NCBI RefSeq assembly: GCF_900102135.1
Contig: NZ_FMVJ01000018.1
Span: 1-64,000, forward strand
From: Microvirga guangxiensis
Lineage (GTDB): Bacteria > Pseudomonadota > Alphaproteobacteria > Rhizobiales > Beijerinckiaceae
Length of the DNA: 64,000 nucleotides
Reading direction: 5' to 3'
In this document: positions 54,196 through 62,251 of the stretch, piece after piece
Layout: each line of letters begins with the position of its first letter
How positions within the stretch are numbered: the stretch's first letter is position 1
Notes under the pieces: generated by a model
The model's database searches: none
What the model was told of the DNA's origin: nothing
The model's input: only the letters and a program-made list of their open reading frames with translations
Program-made: the position numbers and the translations under genes

Positions 54196-54936
54196 TTACT
54201 GGACGGAGAAAAAGTCCGCTGGATTGCTGTTAACGTCGTCGGCGTCCACCCCGCGCAGTGTGATCGTGTCGCCGTTGCCGAGGTCCACGACTGTGTCGTT
54301 GCCAACCTGCTGGACACGCGAGGCGAGGTCGTCGGCCGACTCGATGTCGGTGCCGTTGATGCCCTTCGAGATCTGGAGGATGTCCTGGCCAGCCTTGAAA
54401 TCGAGGATGACGTCGTTGCCGCCGCCACCGGTGAAGACGAAGGTGTCGCTGCCGGCGCCGCCCTGGAGGATGTCGTTGCCCTCGCCGCTGATTAGCATGT
54501 CGCTGCCGTTGCCGCCTCGCAGGACGTCATCGCCAGCGCCGCCCACGAGGACGTCGTTGCCATTGTTGCCCTCGAGGATGTCGTTACCCTCGCCACCGAG
54601 CACGATGTCATCACCGTTGCCGCCACGAAGGTAGTCGTTGCCGCCACCACCCTGAAGGACGTCGTCAGCGTTGTTGCCGAATAGGACGTCGTCACCGTCG
54701 CCGCCCTGAAGAACGTCAGCGCCGTTGCCGCCGAACAAGGCGTCATTGCCCTCGCCACCCGACAGCCAGTCGTCGCTGTTGCCACCGAAGATGACGTCGT
54801 TGCCAGCGTCTCCTGAAAGTAGGTCGCTGTCATTGCCGCCGAAGATCAGGTCGTCGCCGGCGTTTCCGAAGATCACGTCGGGACCGTTGGTACCATAGAG
54901 GGTGTCGTTGAGGGCACCACCACCGATAGTCGCCAT
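54196..54936 (-). CDS. small RTX-repeat calcium-binding protein, type I secretion substrate
   Basis: 246 aa, acidic and glycine/aspartate rich. Residues about 20-170 are roughly 15 tandem RTX nonapeptides of the form GGxGxDxLx (for example LQGGDGDDVLFGNNADDVLQ). A short C-terminal domain follows (DVILDFKAGQDILQI) ending in an uncleaved secretion signal region. There is no N-terminal signal peptide or enzyme domain. RTX repeats fold on Ca2+ outside the cell. AAGGA precedes the ATG. It lies beside its own HlyD and ABC exporter genes and a polysaccharide cluster; in S. meliloti the matching gene expE1 (wgeA) encodes a NodO-like RTX protein needed for galactoglucan. Confidence 0.9.
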   Translation of the reverse strand: MATIGGGALNDTLYGTNGPDVIFGNAGDDLIFGGNDSDLLSGDAGNDVIFGGNSDDWLSGGEGNDALFGGNGADVLQGGDGDDVLFGNNADDVLQGGGGNDYLRGGNGDDIVLGGEGNDILEGNNGNDVLVGGAGDDVLRGGNGSDMLISGEGNDILQGGAGSDTFVFTGGGGNDVILDFKAGQDILQISKGINGTDIESADDLASRVQQVGNDTVVDLGNGDTITLRGVDADDVNSNPADFFSVQ

Positions 54937-55071
54937 AGAATTTTCCTTAATATTTGTGCCGGGAGAACAGATGAACGTCTGGTCGCATGCTCTAAATAGT
55001 TTCGAGCGCTCACTGTGCAGGGGGAAAGCCGGGGTGACATAAGTCGCGCTATACCACCTTGCAGGGATCTA

Positions 55072-55086
55072 CCTACTTTGAGTAGG
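55072..55086. promoter_or_regulatory. 15-bp palindrome upstream of the RTX gene
   Basis: CCTACT-TTG-AGTAGG, perfect 6-bp arms around a 3-bp centre, about 140 bp before the RTX start. Candidate regulator-binding site or mRNA leader hairpin. Confidence 0.4.
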
Positions 55087-55253
55087 CACTTTTGTAAACA
55101 ATAGATCGCAAGAAATATTCACCAGATCTGAAGAACAACTTTACATATAAAGTAATAATAAATTCAATATGGATTATATGAGTATTATGTGCAATTTAAT
55201 TTGAATTTAGAACAATTTATGCTTGGATATATCTAGGATATAATCTCAATTTA

Positions 55254-55273
55254 ATCTTGATTTAAATCAAGAT
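55254..55273. promoter_or_regulatory. perfect 20-bp palindrome matching a Crp/Fnr (FixK) box
   Basis: ATCTTGATTTAAATCAAGAT reads identically on both strands. Its core TTGAT-TTAA-ATCAA is an exact match to the FNR/FixK consensus TTGAT-N4-ATCAA. It stands 318 bp before the RTX start and 52 bp after the hlyD stop. It could be an oxygen-responsive activator site, the MarR regulator's operator, or by chance; no T-run supports a terminator. Confidence 0.55.
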
Positions 55274-55324
55274 ACTTGCGGGTCGTCCCAGTTGTAGCGG
55301 CGCCAATTTTACCAACTGCGAACG

Positions 55325-56713
55325 CTAGTCTTCACGGAAGGCGCGATTGAAGCTCTCAGTGATTGGCGAGAGTAGATAATCAATCGCTCGTCGCGGCTTG
55401 TTGACGATTAGAACCTCAGCCGGCATGCCTGGATAAAGAGCCGTGTTCGGGCTTGCCTTTAGGCTCGCCGGATCGATCTCCGCACGCGCGACGAAGTAGG
55501 CATACTCGTTCCGATCGTCCATCTGCTGATCAGCCGAAAGATAGGTCAGTTTTCCGGCAAGTGGCGCAGTGCTACGGTGATTGTACGCGGTAAGCCTAAT
55601 CTGGACGGGTGCCCCAACATGGACCGCATCAACGTCACGCAGGCCGACCTTCGCCTCAACGATGAGAGGCTCATTCTCCGGCACGATATCAAGGATCGGT
55701 TGCCCGGCTGAAATCACGCTCCCTGGTGTATGGGAACGGATGTTAGTCACAATGCCGTTCTGAGGAGAGGTCACAGCCAACCGATTGAGAACGTCGGCGG
55801 CCGCTGTCATGCGCTCAGTCGTATCGGCGAGCTCAAGTTGCGCTGTCTGAAGATCGTTGGCGACCTGCTGCTGGAAATCCGTGCCGATGGACAGGATTTC
55901 GAGTTCGGCTGCGGCCTTGCCCTGCTCCGCCTTCGCCTTGCGCGAGGCAAGCTCGCCGGCGTCACCGATTAACTCACTCTCCCGGGTCTGCATCTCCGTC
56001 AGGCGTGGGCGTGGGGCATAGCCCTTCTCTACCAGACTGGCAATCGCCTTGAGCTCACGGTCGAGGAGTTCTGACTGACGCTTGTTGGCGTCAGTCTGTG
56101 CTTTCACGGCGTCGAGCTCTGCCACCTGCTGCGCGATCGTCTTGCGCTGAATGTCGATCTTGCGCTCCTGCATCTCGCGTCGGGCGTTGAAGAAATTGCG
56201 CTCGGCCTTGAGGATATCGGCTGTGGTAGGGCCGCCCGCATTCTGCAGGTCCTCTGGAAATGTCAGGCTCTTTAAGCCGGTCTGCTCGGCACGGAGGCGA
56301 ATGAGGCGTGCCTCGAGGCCAATTCTCTTCGAGCGAAGCTGCTCGAGTTCCGCTTTGGCTCTCGTGTCATCCATCATCAGAAGGGGTTGCCCGGCCTTTA
56401 CAACCTGGCCCTCCTGCGCCAGCAGGGTTTTCAGAATTCCGCCTTCGAGATGGCTGACCGTCTTGCGCTTGGAATCAACCACAACCGTTGCCGCAGCGAT
56501 CGCGGCGCTGTCGAGCTGAGCCGTGAAGCCCCAGGTCGAGAACCCTCCAAGGCCGAGAAAGATCGTGGCCACGCCAGCAATGACCGGCCCGCGATAAGTC
56601 GGCTCTCGCGGCTCCTCGTCGTGATATCTCTCGGTCCACGGCTTGAGTTCTACCGGCCTGTAGGGCGCTGCCTGGGATGAGGGAGCTTTGATGATGTCGA
56701 CGGATTTCTTCAT
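55325..56713 (-). CDS. HlyD-family type I secretion adaptor (membrane fusion protein)
   Basis: 462 aa. A single N-terminal membrane anchor at about residues 46-68 (VIAGVATIFLGLGGFSTWGF), a lipoyl/barrel half-motif (VVDSKRKTVSHLEGGILKTL), a long alpha-helical hairpin at about 115-300 (RSKRIGLEARLIRLRAEQTG ...) and the barrel return (SPQNGIVTNIRSHTPGSVIS). It links the inner-membrane exporter to the TolC-type outer-membrane channel. The 4-bp overlap with the ABC gene shows coupling. It corresponds in place and length to ExpD2 (WgdB) of the S. meliloti galactoglucan region. Confidence 0.93.
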   Translation of the reverse strand: MKKSVDIIKAPSSQAAPYRPVELKPWTERYHDEEPREPTYRGPVIAGVATIFLGLGGFSTWGFTAQLDSAAIAAATVVVDSKRKTVSHLEGGILKTLLAQEGQVVKAGQPLLMMDDTRAKAELEQLRSKRIGLEARLIRLRAEQTGLKSLTFPEDLQNAGGPTTADILKAERNFFNARREMQERKIDIQRKTIAQQVAELDAVKAQTDANKRQSELLDRELKAIASLVEKGYAPRPRLTEMQTRESELIGDAGELASRKAKAEQGKAAAELEILSIGTDFQQQVANDLQTAQLELADTTERMTAAADVLNRLAVTSPQNGIVTNIRSHTPGSVISAGQPILDIVPENEPLIVEAKVGLRDVDAVHVGAPVQIRLTAYNHRSTAPLAGKLTYLSADQQMDDRNEYAYFVARAEIDPASLKASPNTALYPGMPAEVLIVNKPRRAIDYLLSPITESFNRAFRED

Positions 56714-58440
56714 GCCTTCCCCCTTAGAGTCATCACTGCCCCAACAGTTTTCTCGCCAGGTGTGATTGCGCCGACAACGGCGGCGCGCGGGCCAAGCTGG
56801 GTGATCTTACCGTCCTGCAGAACCATGAGCTTGTCGGCTATCTGCATGATCGAGGGACGATGGGCGATGAGGATAACGATGGCACCGTCTGCCCGTAAGG
56901 CCTCAATCGCGCGGATGAGGGCCCGTTCGCCGTCGGCGTCCAAGTTTGCGTTCGGCTCGTCGAGTACGACTAAACGTGGTCGGCCATAGACCGCACGGGC
57001 TAGCCCGATGCGCTGCCGCTGCCCCCCGGACAGGACGTAGCCGCTGTCTCCGAGACGAGTGTCGTAGCCAAGGGGCAGACGGCCGATCATGTCATGGACG
57101 TCGGCCAACCGAGCTGCCTCGAGCACCAGGCGGGGATCGGCATCGCGCATCCGCGCGATGTTATCCCGAATGGTTCCATCAAGCAGGGACACGCTTTGGG
57201 GCAGGTAGCCGACCATGTCTCCGAATGAACCGCGTTCCCACAGGTAGACATTGTTGCCATCAAGATAGACGCCACCAGTCGTCGGTTTTGTGACGCCGAT
57301 GAGAAGGCGGGCCAGGGTGGATTTACCGGCAGCCGAGGGACCGATGACGCCAAGGACCTCCCCCGGGGACAGTGAGAAGGATAACCCCTTGAGAATCGGC
57401 ACATCCGAGCCAGGCACAGCATAGACCAAGCGGTCGATCGAAAGTTCGCCTTGAGTGGGCGGCGTCGGCTTCGTCTCCCGCTGCGGCGCCTGGTTCTCAA
57501 GCAGGTCCTGAACGTTGCTCCATGCTGTCATGGCTAGAACCCACTGTCGCCAACCGTCGACCATGGAGTCAAACGGAAGCAGCATACGCCCCATGATGAT
57601 ACTCGACGCCACCATCGATCCGGCGCTGACTTCCTGTTGAATGACCAAAATCGCGCCCGTGGAGAGGACGGCGATCTGCATCATGTAGCGGCAGGTGCGA
57701 GTGAAGGACGCAAGGGCCCGGCCCCGTCGGGTGGTGGCATCCAAGAGATCTTGGGTGTGGAGCTGCGATCGCCGCCAACGCCCCGCAAGCGCCGGCAGCA
57801 TACCCATGGCCTCGATGGCCTCCGAGTGGCGCAAACTGCCGCTGATCTCGCCGATGTTCTGCATGGACGATTCATTAGCGCGCTTCATGGCCCGGCGGGT
57901 CAGGAAGTCTGAGAACAGGCTTAGCGACAGGATGATGGCCGCCGAGATGAGCGCTACGAGTCCATAGAGCCAATGCAAGGCGAACAGAACGGCAAGGAAG
58001 ATCGGCGACCAGATGGCCTCAAGCGGCACGCTGATGGCGTTGCCAGTGACGAAGGCCCGGATGTCGTTGAGATCGCGAATTGCTTGCGCAGATTGCGAGA
58101 CACCTTTTGTCACCGAGGCGGATACAGCCGCCTCTAAAACCGGAAGGTTCAGCTTGCGCACCAGCTTGCTACCCATGACCTGAAAGGTGAGCGCGCGCAC
58201 ATAGTCGAGGATGCAGTAGATCCCCAGCCCGACGACTGCCACGATGATCAGCATCACCAACGTGTCGGTGCTCTGGCTGTTCACAACACGATCATGCACC
58301 TGAAGCATGAAGAGAGGTACAGTCAGTTGAAGCAGATTAATGAAGGCGCTGAGAATGCCTGCATATACAAGCCCGGACACGAACGCTTTGCGCCCTTCGT
58401 GGATGATCTCAGCGGCTCTTGGGTGGGCCGGTCTCTTCAT
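56710..58440 (-). CDS. type I secretion ABC exporter (PrtD/ExpD1 type)
   Basis: 576 aa fused permease/ATPase. An N-terminal six-helix exporter domain (about 20-310; FINLLQLTVPLFMLQVHDRV) and an ABC domain (about 335-560) with Walker A GPSAAGKST, signature LSGGQRQRIGLARAVYG, Walker B LVVLDEPNANLD and a switch histidine in VILIAHRPS. No N-terminal peptidase C39 domain, as usual for RTX exporters. The ATG at 58440 (MKRPAHPRAAEIIHEG) with GGAG upstream is preferred to a TTG at 58482. With the HlyD protein it should export the RTX protein. First gene of the minus-strand cluster, divergent from the MarR gene. Confidence 0.93.
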   Translation of the reverse strand: MKRPAHPRAAEIIHEGRKAFVSGLVYAGILSAFINLLQLTVPLFMLQVHDRVVNSQSTDTLVMLIIVAVVGLGIYCILDYVRALTFQVMGSKLVRKLNLPVLEAAVSASVTKGVSQSAQAIRDLNDIRAFVTGNAISVPLEAIWSPIFLAVLFALHWLYGLVALISAAIILSLSLFSDFLTRRAMKRANESSMQNIGEISGSLRHSEAIEAMGMLPALAGRWRRSQLHTQDLLDATTRRGRALASFTRTCRYMMQIAVLSTGAILVIQQEVSAGSMVASSIIMGRMLLPFDSMVDGWRQWVLAMTAWSNVQDLLENQAPQRETKPTPPTQGELSIDRLVYAVPGSDVPILKGLSFSLSPGEVLGVIGPSAAGKSTLARLLIGVTKPTTGGVYLDGNNVYLWERGSFGDMVGYLPQSVSLLDGTIRDNIARMRDADPRLVLEAARLADVHDMIGRLPLGYDTRLGDSGYVLSGGQRQRIGLARAVYGRPRLVVLDEPNANLDADGERALIRAIEALRADGAIVILIAHRPSIMQIADKLMVLQDGKITQLGPRAAVVGAITPGEKTVGAVMTLRGKA

Positions 58441-58662
58441 GCAGGGCGAGCTCCAAAACGGACAATTTTCGGGCGAGTCCAAATTCTGCCCAAAAGTTCT
58501 TCAAAGAGGATCGTGAAAGGAGGACAGACGTGCATCTACCCATTAAGTATGAATCGCGAAACATTAAAAGTGTCGCACGCAAAAATGCGCAAGCATTTGG
58601 TCAAGTAGTTGTAATCAATTCAGGCGGAAAATCATCTTATGGCTGTGGAAGCCTTAAATTAA

Positions 58663-58675
58663 TTTGAAATTCAAA
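58663..58675. promoter_or_regulatory. 13-bp palindrome in the divergent exporter/MarR promoter region
   Basis: TTTGAA-A-TTCAAA lies 33 bp before the MarR start within the AT-rich 267-bp space between the exporter and regulator genes. Very similar AT-rich words (TTAATTTGAA) occur at 58658 and again near 55196 upstream of the RTX gene, as would be expected if one regulator served both promoters. Binding by the adjacent MarR protein is a hypothesis. Confidence 0.45.
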
Positions 58676-58707
58676 ATATTTTAATTTGATATAGGAAGAT
58701 ATTTACT

Positions 58708-59322
58708 GTGTCCGCCCATCATAAATACGACAAATGGAATGGCATTCAATTAGTTTCCGAAGGCGGAGTGGCAGCGACCAACCAACTCCCGCCGCAGATT
58801 GGTAGCGAAATGCAAGGATACGACCCCAAATTCGAAGCACTGCAGTCGGTACCCGCCGAAATCAGTCATATTGAGATCGTAAGGGTCATAGAGCGCCTTC
58901 ACCGACGCTCTCTGGATCTGATGCGTGTCGACCTTTCAAAAGCCGGAGTCGAGGACCTGAGCCCATCCCAAGTGATGATGCTATTCACAATCGGTCCAGC
59001 CGAACTCTCAGTTAAAGAATTAATCAAACGCGGCTATTATCTTGGATCGAACGCATCCTACAACCTCAAGCGTCTCGTGGAAGGAGGGTATGTCATCCGC
59101 ACAGCTTCGGAGAGCGACCGACGCGCGGCACGAGTCCAGTTGACGGACAAAGGGATAGCGCTCTGCGATACGATCAGGCGGACAGACAGGAAATACCAGA
59201 AGCTCGTAACTCGCAATGAGGCTGAGATCCGCGAATTGGAAGCCACCTACCGTACACTCAAGCGTATCGAGCAAGCGTGGACCAATCTCAGTAGCTACGA
59301 CGAAACCGACTGCGACGAATAA
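58708..59322 (+). CDS. MarR-family regulator (ExpG/WggR-like)
   Basis: 204 aa winged-helix regulator. The MarR core spans about residues 55-175: LSPSQVMMLFTIGPAELSVK, recognition helix in YYLGSNASYNLKRLVEGGYV, wing in SESDRRAARVQLTDKGI. A non-conserved N-terminal extension of about 50 residues is present. The GTG at 58708 has AGGAAG about 10 nt upstream. It is divergent from the type I exporter. In S. meliloti the MarR-type protein ExpG (WggR), encoded next to expD1, activates the galactoglucan operons; the gene order here is the same, so the same role is inferred. Confidence 0.87.
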   Translation: MSAHHKYDKWNGIQLVSEGGVAATNQLPPQIGSEMQGYDPKFEALQSVPAEISHIEIVRVIERLHRRSLDLMRVDLSKAGVEDLSPSQVMMLFTIGPAELSVKELIKRGYYLGSNASYNLKRLVEGGYVIRTASESDRRAARVQLTDKGIALCDTIRRTDRKYQKLVTRNEAEIRELEATYRTLKRIEQAWTNLSSYDETDCDE

Positions 59323-60250
59323 GTCGTGTGATACTCAGGCGAATACTGCATCCGATAAAGGACCAGATTGGAGGGATCCTATTTCGACGCGCGGCTCGCG
59401 AACGAAGCAGCCGATCGCTTTGAACATCCAAGATATTGCAGCATCGACAGTTTGATAAAGGATTTCGTCTATGACGTTTCAGTTTGTATCTAACAGCAAA
59501 GCAATTTAGCTCTCTAATACCGAGCATGCGATCTTTAGAGGCTGAGCCACCTCAAATGATGCTTCTGATTGTGTTTGCATATATCAATCGGCAGCTTGGA
59601 ACCCGATCACGTTTCAGTTTTCTCAGCAGCATCGATTGCAAAAGGCTATTCCTGAATCCAGGAGCGGACGAGTGGTGTTAGACCGAGGGTCTTGGCATCG
59701 CCTTCACATACGATTGCAAATCCTCGTTCAGGTCGAAAATATGCCAGTAGGTGTTGATTGACTCTAATGGACATGAAGGGCCACCCAAGGCGATCGCTCA
59801 TCCCAAAGCTTTACCTCAAAGCCCTTCAGGCTCTGATGCTGGCCCACGGCCGGTTGGCCTAGCACAACGCCGTACAGATGAGCCGCTATGCCCATGCTCG
59901 TCAGATGCGACGGATGCGCCGAGATCTGAAGCGGCTGAAGACCTATCTGTGGCGGGTCTACCCCGGTGTCCCCAGGAAAGTCGCCGAGGATGTGGAACTC
60001 TCACACCGATTTTTTTATCTCCTTGACCTTACAGAGCGCCGGCTGGCGCAGGAGCGTACGAGCAAGAACACGCTCTAAAGCCCGCATCGGCCTGAGAGGT
60101 CCTCTGACTCATTGATTCCAATGTCAGCTGCTTCGCGGCTGGTTGCAATTTCACACTCCCAAGCAGGAGGCCCAACATGCTTTGACCGGCTTCTTAACCT
60201 TGTGGCCACCAGTTGGTCCTACGGTTCTCGCCTTCATCAGCGGAGGCAAC
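59323..60250. other. gene-poor gap with transposase remnant
   Basis: About 930 bp between the MarR gene and the DnaQ-like gene. Only the transposase remnant near 59.76-60.1 kb is recognisable; the part from 59323 to 59750 shows no gene, and the leader before 60251 should hold the exonuclease promoter. Confidence 0.55.
59760..60078 (+). pseudogene. IS5/IS1182-type transposase remnant
   Basis: From 59878 the plus strand reads SRYAHARQMRRMRRDLKRLK and then TYLWRVYPGVPRKVAEDVEL, ending at a stop at 60078. This corresponds to the internal YAHAKQFKR...LKTYLGRVIRDI segment of long IS5-type transposases. The preceding bases (KGHPRRSLIPKLYLKALQAL in another frame, with a stop before the first segment) fit the region just upstream in those proteins. 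Neither the N-terminus nor the catalytic C-terminus survives. Fragment boundaries are approximate. Confidence 0.5.
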
Positions 60251-61258
60251 ATGCAGGGACAGGCGGATCTGTTTCTTGGACTGGACGAGACAACGGTACC
60301 CATCCAGAAGCCTCTCAACTCTGACATCCAGGTGAAGTCACTGGGACAGAAGCATCCGTTCCGGCTGGATCCTAAGAATTTCGAGGCCGCAGCCTACGCT
60401 CTGGAGTCTAGCGGCCACTACCGCATTCTGCGTCGCCTTCTACCACGCCCTGTGGTCCCTTCCCGCAATGCGGTCCCGGGCGAAAAACGGGCCATCATCG
60501 TGGACACCGAAACCACTGGCTTGGATCACATGCGGGACGAAGTCATCGAACTCGGGATGGTAGCGTTCTCGTATAGTGAGGATGGGCGCATCGGAGATGT
60601 GGTCGGCACTTTCAATGCCCTGCGTGAGCCGTCGATCCCCATCGCGCCGGAGATCACACGAATCACCGGGATTACTGCCGACATGGTGCAGGGTCAGATT
60701 ATCGATCTCGATGCCGTAGAGGATTTCCTCCGACCCGCACATTTGGTGATCGCTCACAATGCACGCTTCGATCGCCCATTCTGCGAGCGCCTGACACAAG
60801 GCTTCTCCATGAAGGCATGGGCATGCTCCCATGCTGAGGTGTCCTGGTCCGACTTAGGCTTTGAAGGATCTAAGCTCGGATACCTGCTGTCGCATTGCGG
60901 GTGGTTTCACCAAGGCCACCGCGCTGTCGAGGACTGTCACGCACTCCTGGAAGTGCTGGCACATCCCCTCCCTGACGATGCAGGGTGCGCGATGTCACAT
61001 CTCTTAACATCTGCTAGAAAGACCATGGTGAGGGTCTGGGCCGAGGGCTCACCTTTTGACATGAAGGATATACTGAAGAAGCGTGGCTACCGCTGGAATG
61101 ATGGCTCTGATGGTCGCCCCAAGTCGTGGTTTATCGAGATTGCTGAAGAGGCGCATCAGAAGGAACTGACGTTCCTCCGGCAGGAGATCTATCGCAGGGA
61201 CGTGGAGCCTTTCACGCAGCGGGTTACGGCTTTTGAGCGGTTTCGCGCTGCCCCCTAG
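60251..61258 (+). CDS. DnaQ-like 3'-5' exonuclease (DEDD family)
   Basis: 335 aa from the ATG at 60251 (MQGQADLFLGL), with GGAGG 5-6 nt upstream; a longer in-frame start at 60143 adds unconserved residues. The exonuclease domain covers about residues 80-240: Exo I IIVDTETTGLD, Exo II LVIAHNARFDRPF and Exo III GHRAVEDCHALLEVL, the DEDDh arrangement. The C-terminal part (KDILKKRGYRWNDGSDGRPK and onward) is a DUF3010/'3'-5' exonuclease' tail often found in stand-alone members. Likely DNA or RNA proofreading/trimming; it lies just upstream of the SOS cassette but has no visible SOS box of its own. Confidence 0.87.
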   Translation: MQGQADLFLGLDETTVPIQKPLNSDIQVKSLGQKHPFRLDPKNFEAAAYALESSGHYRILRRLLPRPVVPSRNAVPGEKRAIIVDTETTGLDHMRDEVIELGMVAFSYSEDGRIGDVVGTFNALREPSIPIAPEITRITGITADMVQGQIIDLDAVEDFLRPAHLVIAHNARFDRPFCERLTQGFSMKAWACSHAEVSWSDLGFEGSKLGYLLSHCGWFHQGHRAVEDCHALLEVLAHPLPDDAGCAMSHLLTSARKTMVRVWAEGSPFDMKDILKKRGYRWNDGSDGRPKSWFIEIAEEAHQKELTFLRQEIYRRDVEPFTQRVTAFERFRAAP

Positions 61259-61450
61259 CTTGTTCCACCATGTCCCAAAGACTGCATAACATAAGCGACT
61301 ATCTTTTCAGGCTTGGAATGCAAAAGAAGCAGACAGTATGAAACTCAATGCTGTTAGGTGATTGGGAAATCTCATTTTTACGGCACTTCGCAACATCCTT
61401 CTCCCCAAAATTCACAGCCTAGTGTGGTCGATTGACTCACCGGAAAATGA

Positions 61451-61465
61451 GAACATAATAGGAAC
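61451..61465. promoter_or_regulatory. alphaproteobacterial SOS (LexA) box before imuA
   Basis: GAAC-ATAATAG-GAAC, an exact GAAC-N7-GAAC (complement of GTTC-N7-GTTC), the LexA operator of Alphaproteobacteria. It ends 33 bp before the imuA ATG, where a LexA site would overlap the promoter. It predicts DNA-damage induction of imuA-imuB-dnaE2. Confidence 0.85.
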
Positions 61466-61498
61466 ATCATCAACGCGAACTTGAACAGGCACGGGACC

Positions 61499-62251
61499 AT
61501 GCAAGCCGGGCAACAGGACAGGCTTGCCGATTTGCGGCGACGGATCGCTCGCCTCGAAGGCGGCGGCCGTCACGCTGGGATCTTGCCGTTCGGCATGCCA
61601 AGCCTCGACAGTCACCTGCCTTACGGCGGCTTGGAGCGCGGTGCGCTTCACGAGTTCGTCGACTATGGTGCTGCGGCGGAGTTCGCCGGATGCGCCACCC
61701 TCTTTGCCGCCGGCATCGCCGCACGTCTCGAAGGTTCTGTCCTGTGGTGTCTTAACCGGCGCGACCTGTTCGCACCGGGCCTCGCTGCGGCTGGCCTTCA
61801 CCCTGACCGTGTCGTTTACGCTGAGACCTTCCGCGAGCGCGATATCCTCGCTGTCGTCGAGGAAGGCCTTCGGGAAAAGGGCTTGGCTGCAGTCATCGGT
61901 GAGGTCACGCGCCTCGGCCTCACCGCTTCCCGCCGCCTGCAACTTGCCGCGGAAGGATCCGGCGTTGCGGCTTTGATGATCCGCCGTTGGTGGACGGTTG
62001 CAGAAAAAGATCTTGTCGCTCTCCCGACCGCCGCAGTGACCCGGTGGCGCATCGCTCCGTTTGCATCACAAGCACCGCCTGCCCCGGGTCTTGGTCGTGC
62101 CCTCTGGCACGTTGAACTCGTGCGCTGTCGCGGGGCCGAGCCCCGCTCCTGGATTCTTGAGGCTTGCGATGCGAAGGGTCGTCTCGCTCTACCTGCCGGC
62201 TTGGCCGACCGACCGGATCCGGCGCAAAACCGGCATGCCACCACGTCATGA
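61499..62251 (+). CDS. imuA: SOS mutagenesis protein ImuA
   Basis: 250 aa from the ATG at 61499; a TTG at 61481 would add six residues. RecA/SulA-like ImuA family: LPFGMPSLDSHLPYGGLERG at the start, a degenerate P-loop region (AAGIAARLEGSVLWCLNRRD), then DRVVYAETFRERDILAVVEE and LTASRRLQLAAEGSGVAALM. It supports mutagenic translesion synthesis together with ImuB and DnaE2. An SOS box sits upstream. Its 3' end overlaps the imuB start by 83 bp. Confidence 0.92.
   Translation: MQAGQQDRLADLRRRIARLEGGGRHAGILPFGMPSLDSHLPYGGLERGALHEFVDYGAAAEFAGCATLFAAGIAARLEGSVLWCLNRRDLFAPGLAAAGLHPDRVVYAETFRERDILAVVEEGLREKGLAAVIGEVTRLGLTASRRLQLAAEGSGVAALMIRRWWTVAEKDLVALPTAAVTRWRIAPFASQAPPAPGLGRALWHVELVRCRGAEPRSWILEACDAKGRLALPAGLADRPDPAQNRHATTS

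Larger units (their letters stand above)
54937..55324. promoter_or_regulatory. AT-rich regulatory region of the RTX gene
   Basis: About 390 bp that are far more AT-rich than the flanks, especially 55100-55270 (runs such as ATTTAATTTGAATTTAG). No gene. It holds two palindromes listed separately and should carry the RTX promoter. Such a low-GC stretch in a high-GC genome is typical for regions bound by silencers such as MucR/Ros or H-NS-like proteins, which in Sinorhizobium act on EPS II promoters; that link is inference. Confidence 0.6.

Noticed and set aside
54176-54634. Plus-strand open frame of about 150 codons opposite the RTX gene, and similar frames on both strands
   Set aside because: Low-complexity serine/proline/leucine reading produced by the repeated RTX codons in another frame; no ribosome site and no domain.
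54420-54880. Tandem short DNA repeats that could suggest a CRISPR-like array
   Set aside because: Period is about 27 bp with no spacers, and it is fully explained by the in-frame GGxGxDxLx codons of the RTX protein.
55254-55273. Palindrome after hlyD as a transcription terminator
   Set aside because: The stem would be AT-rich and weak and there is no following T-run; an operator is a better reading.
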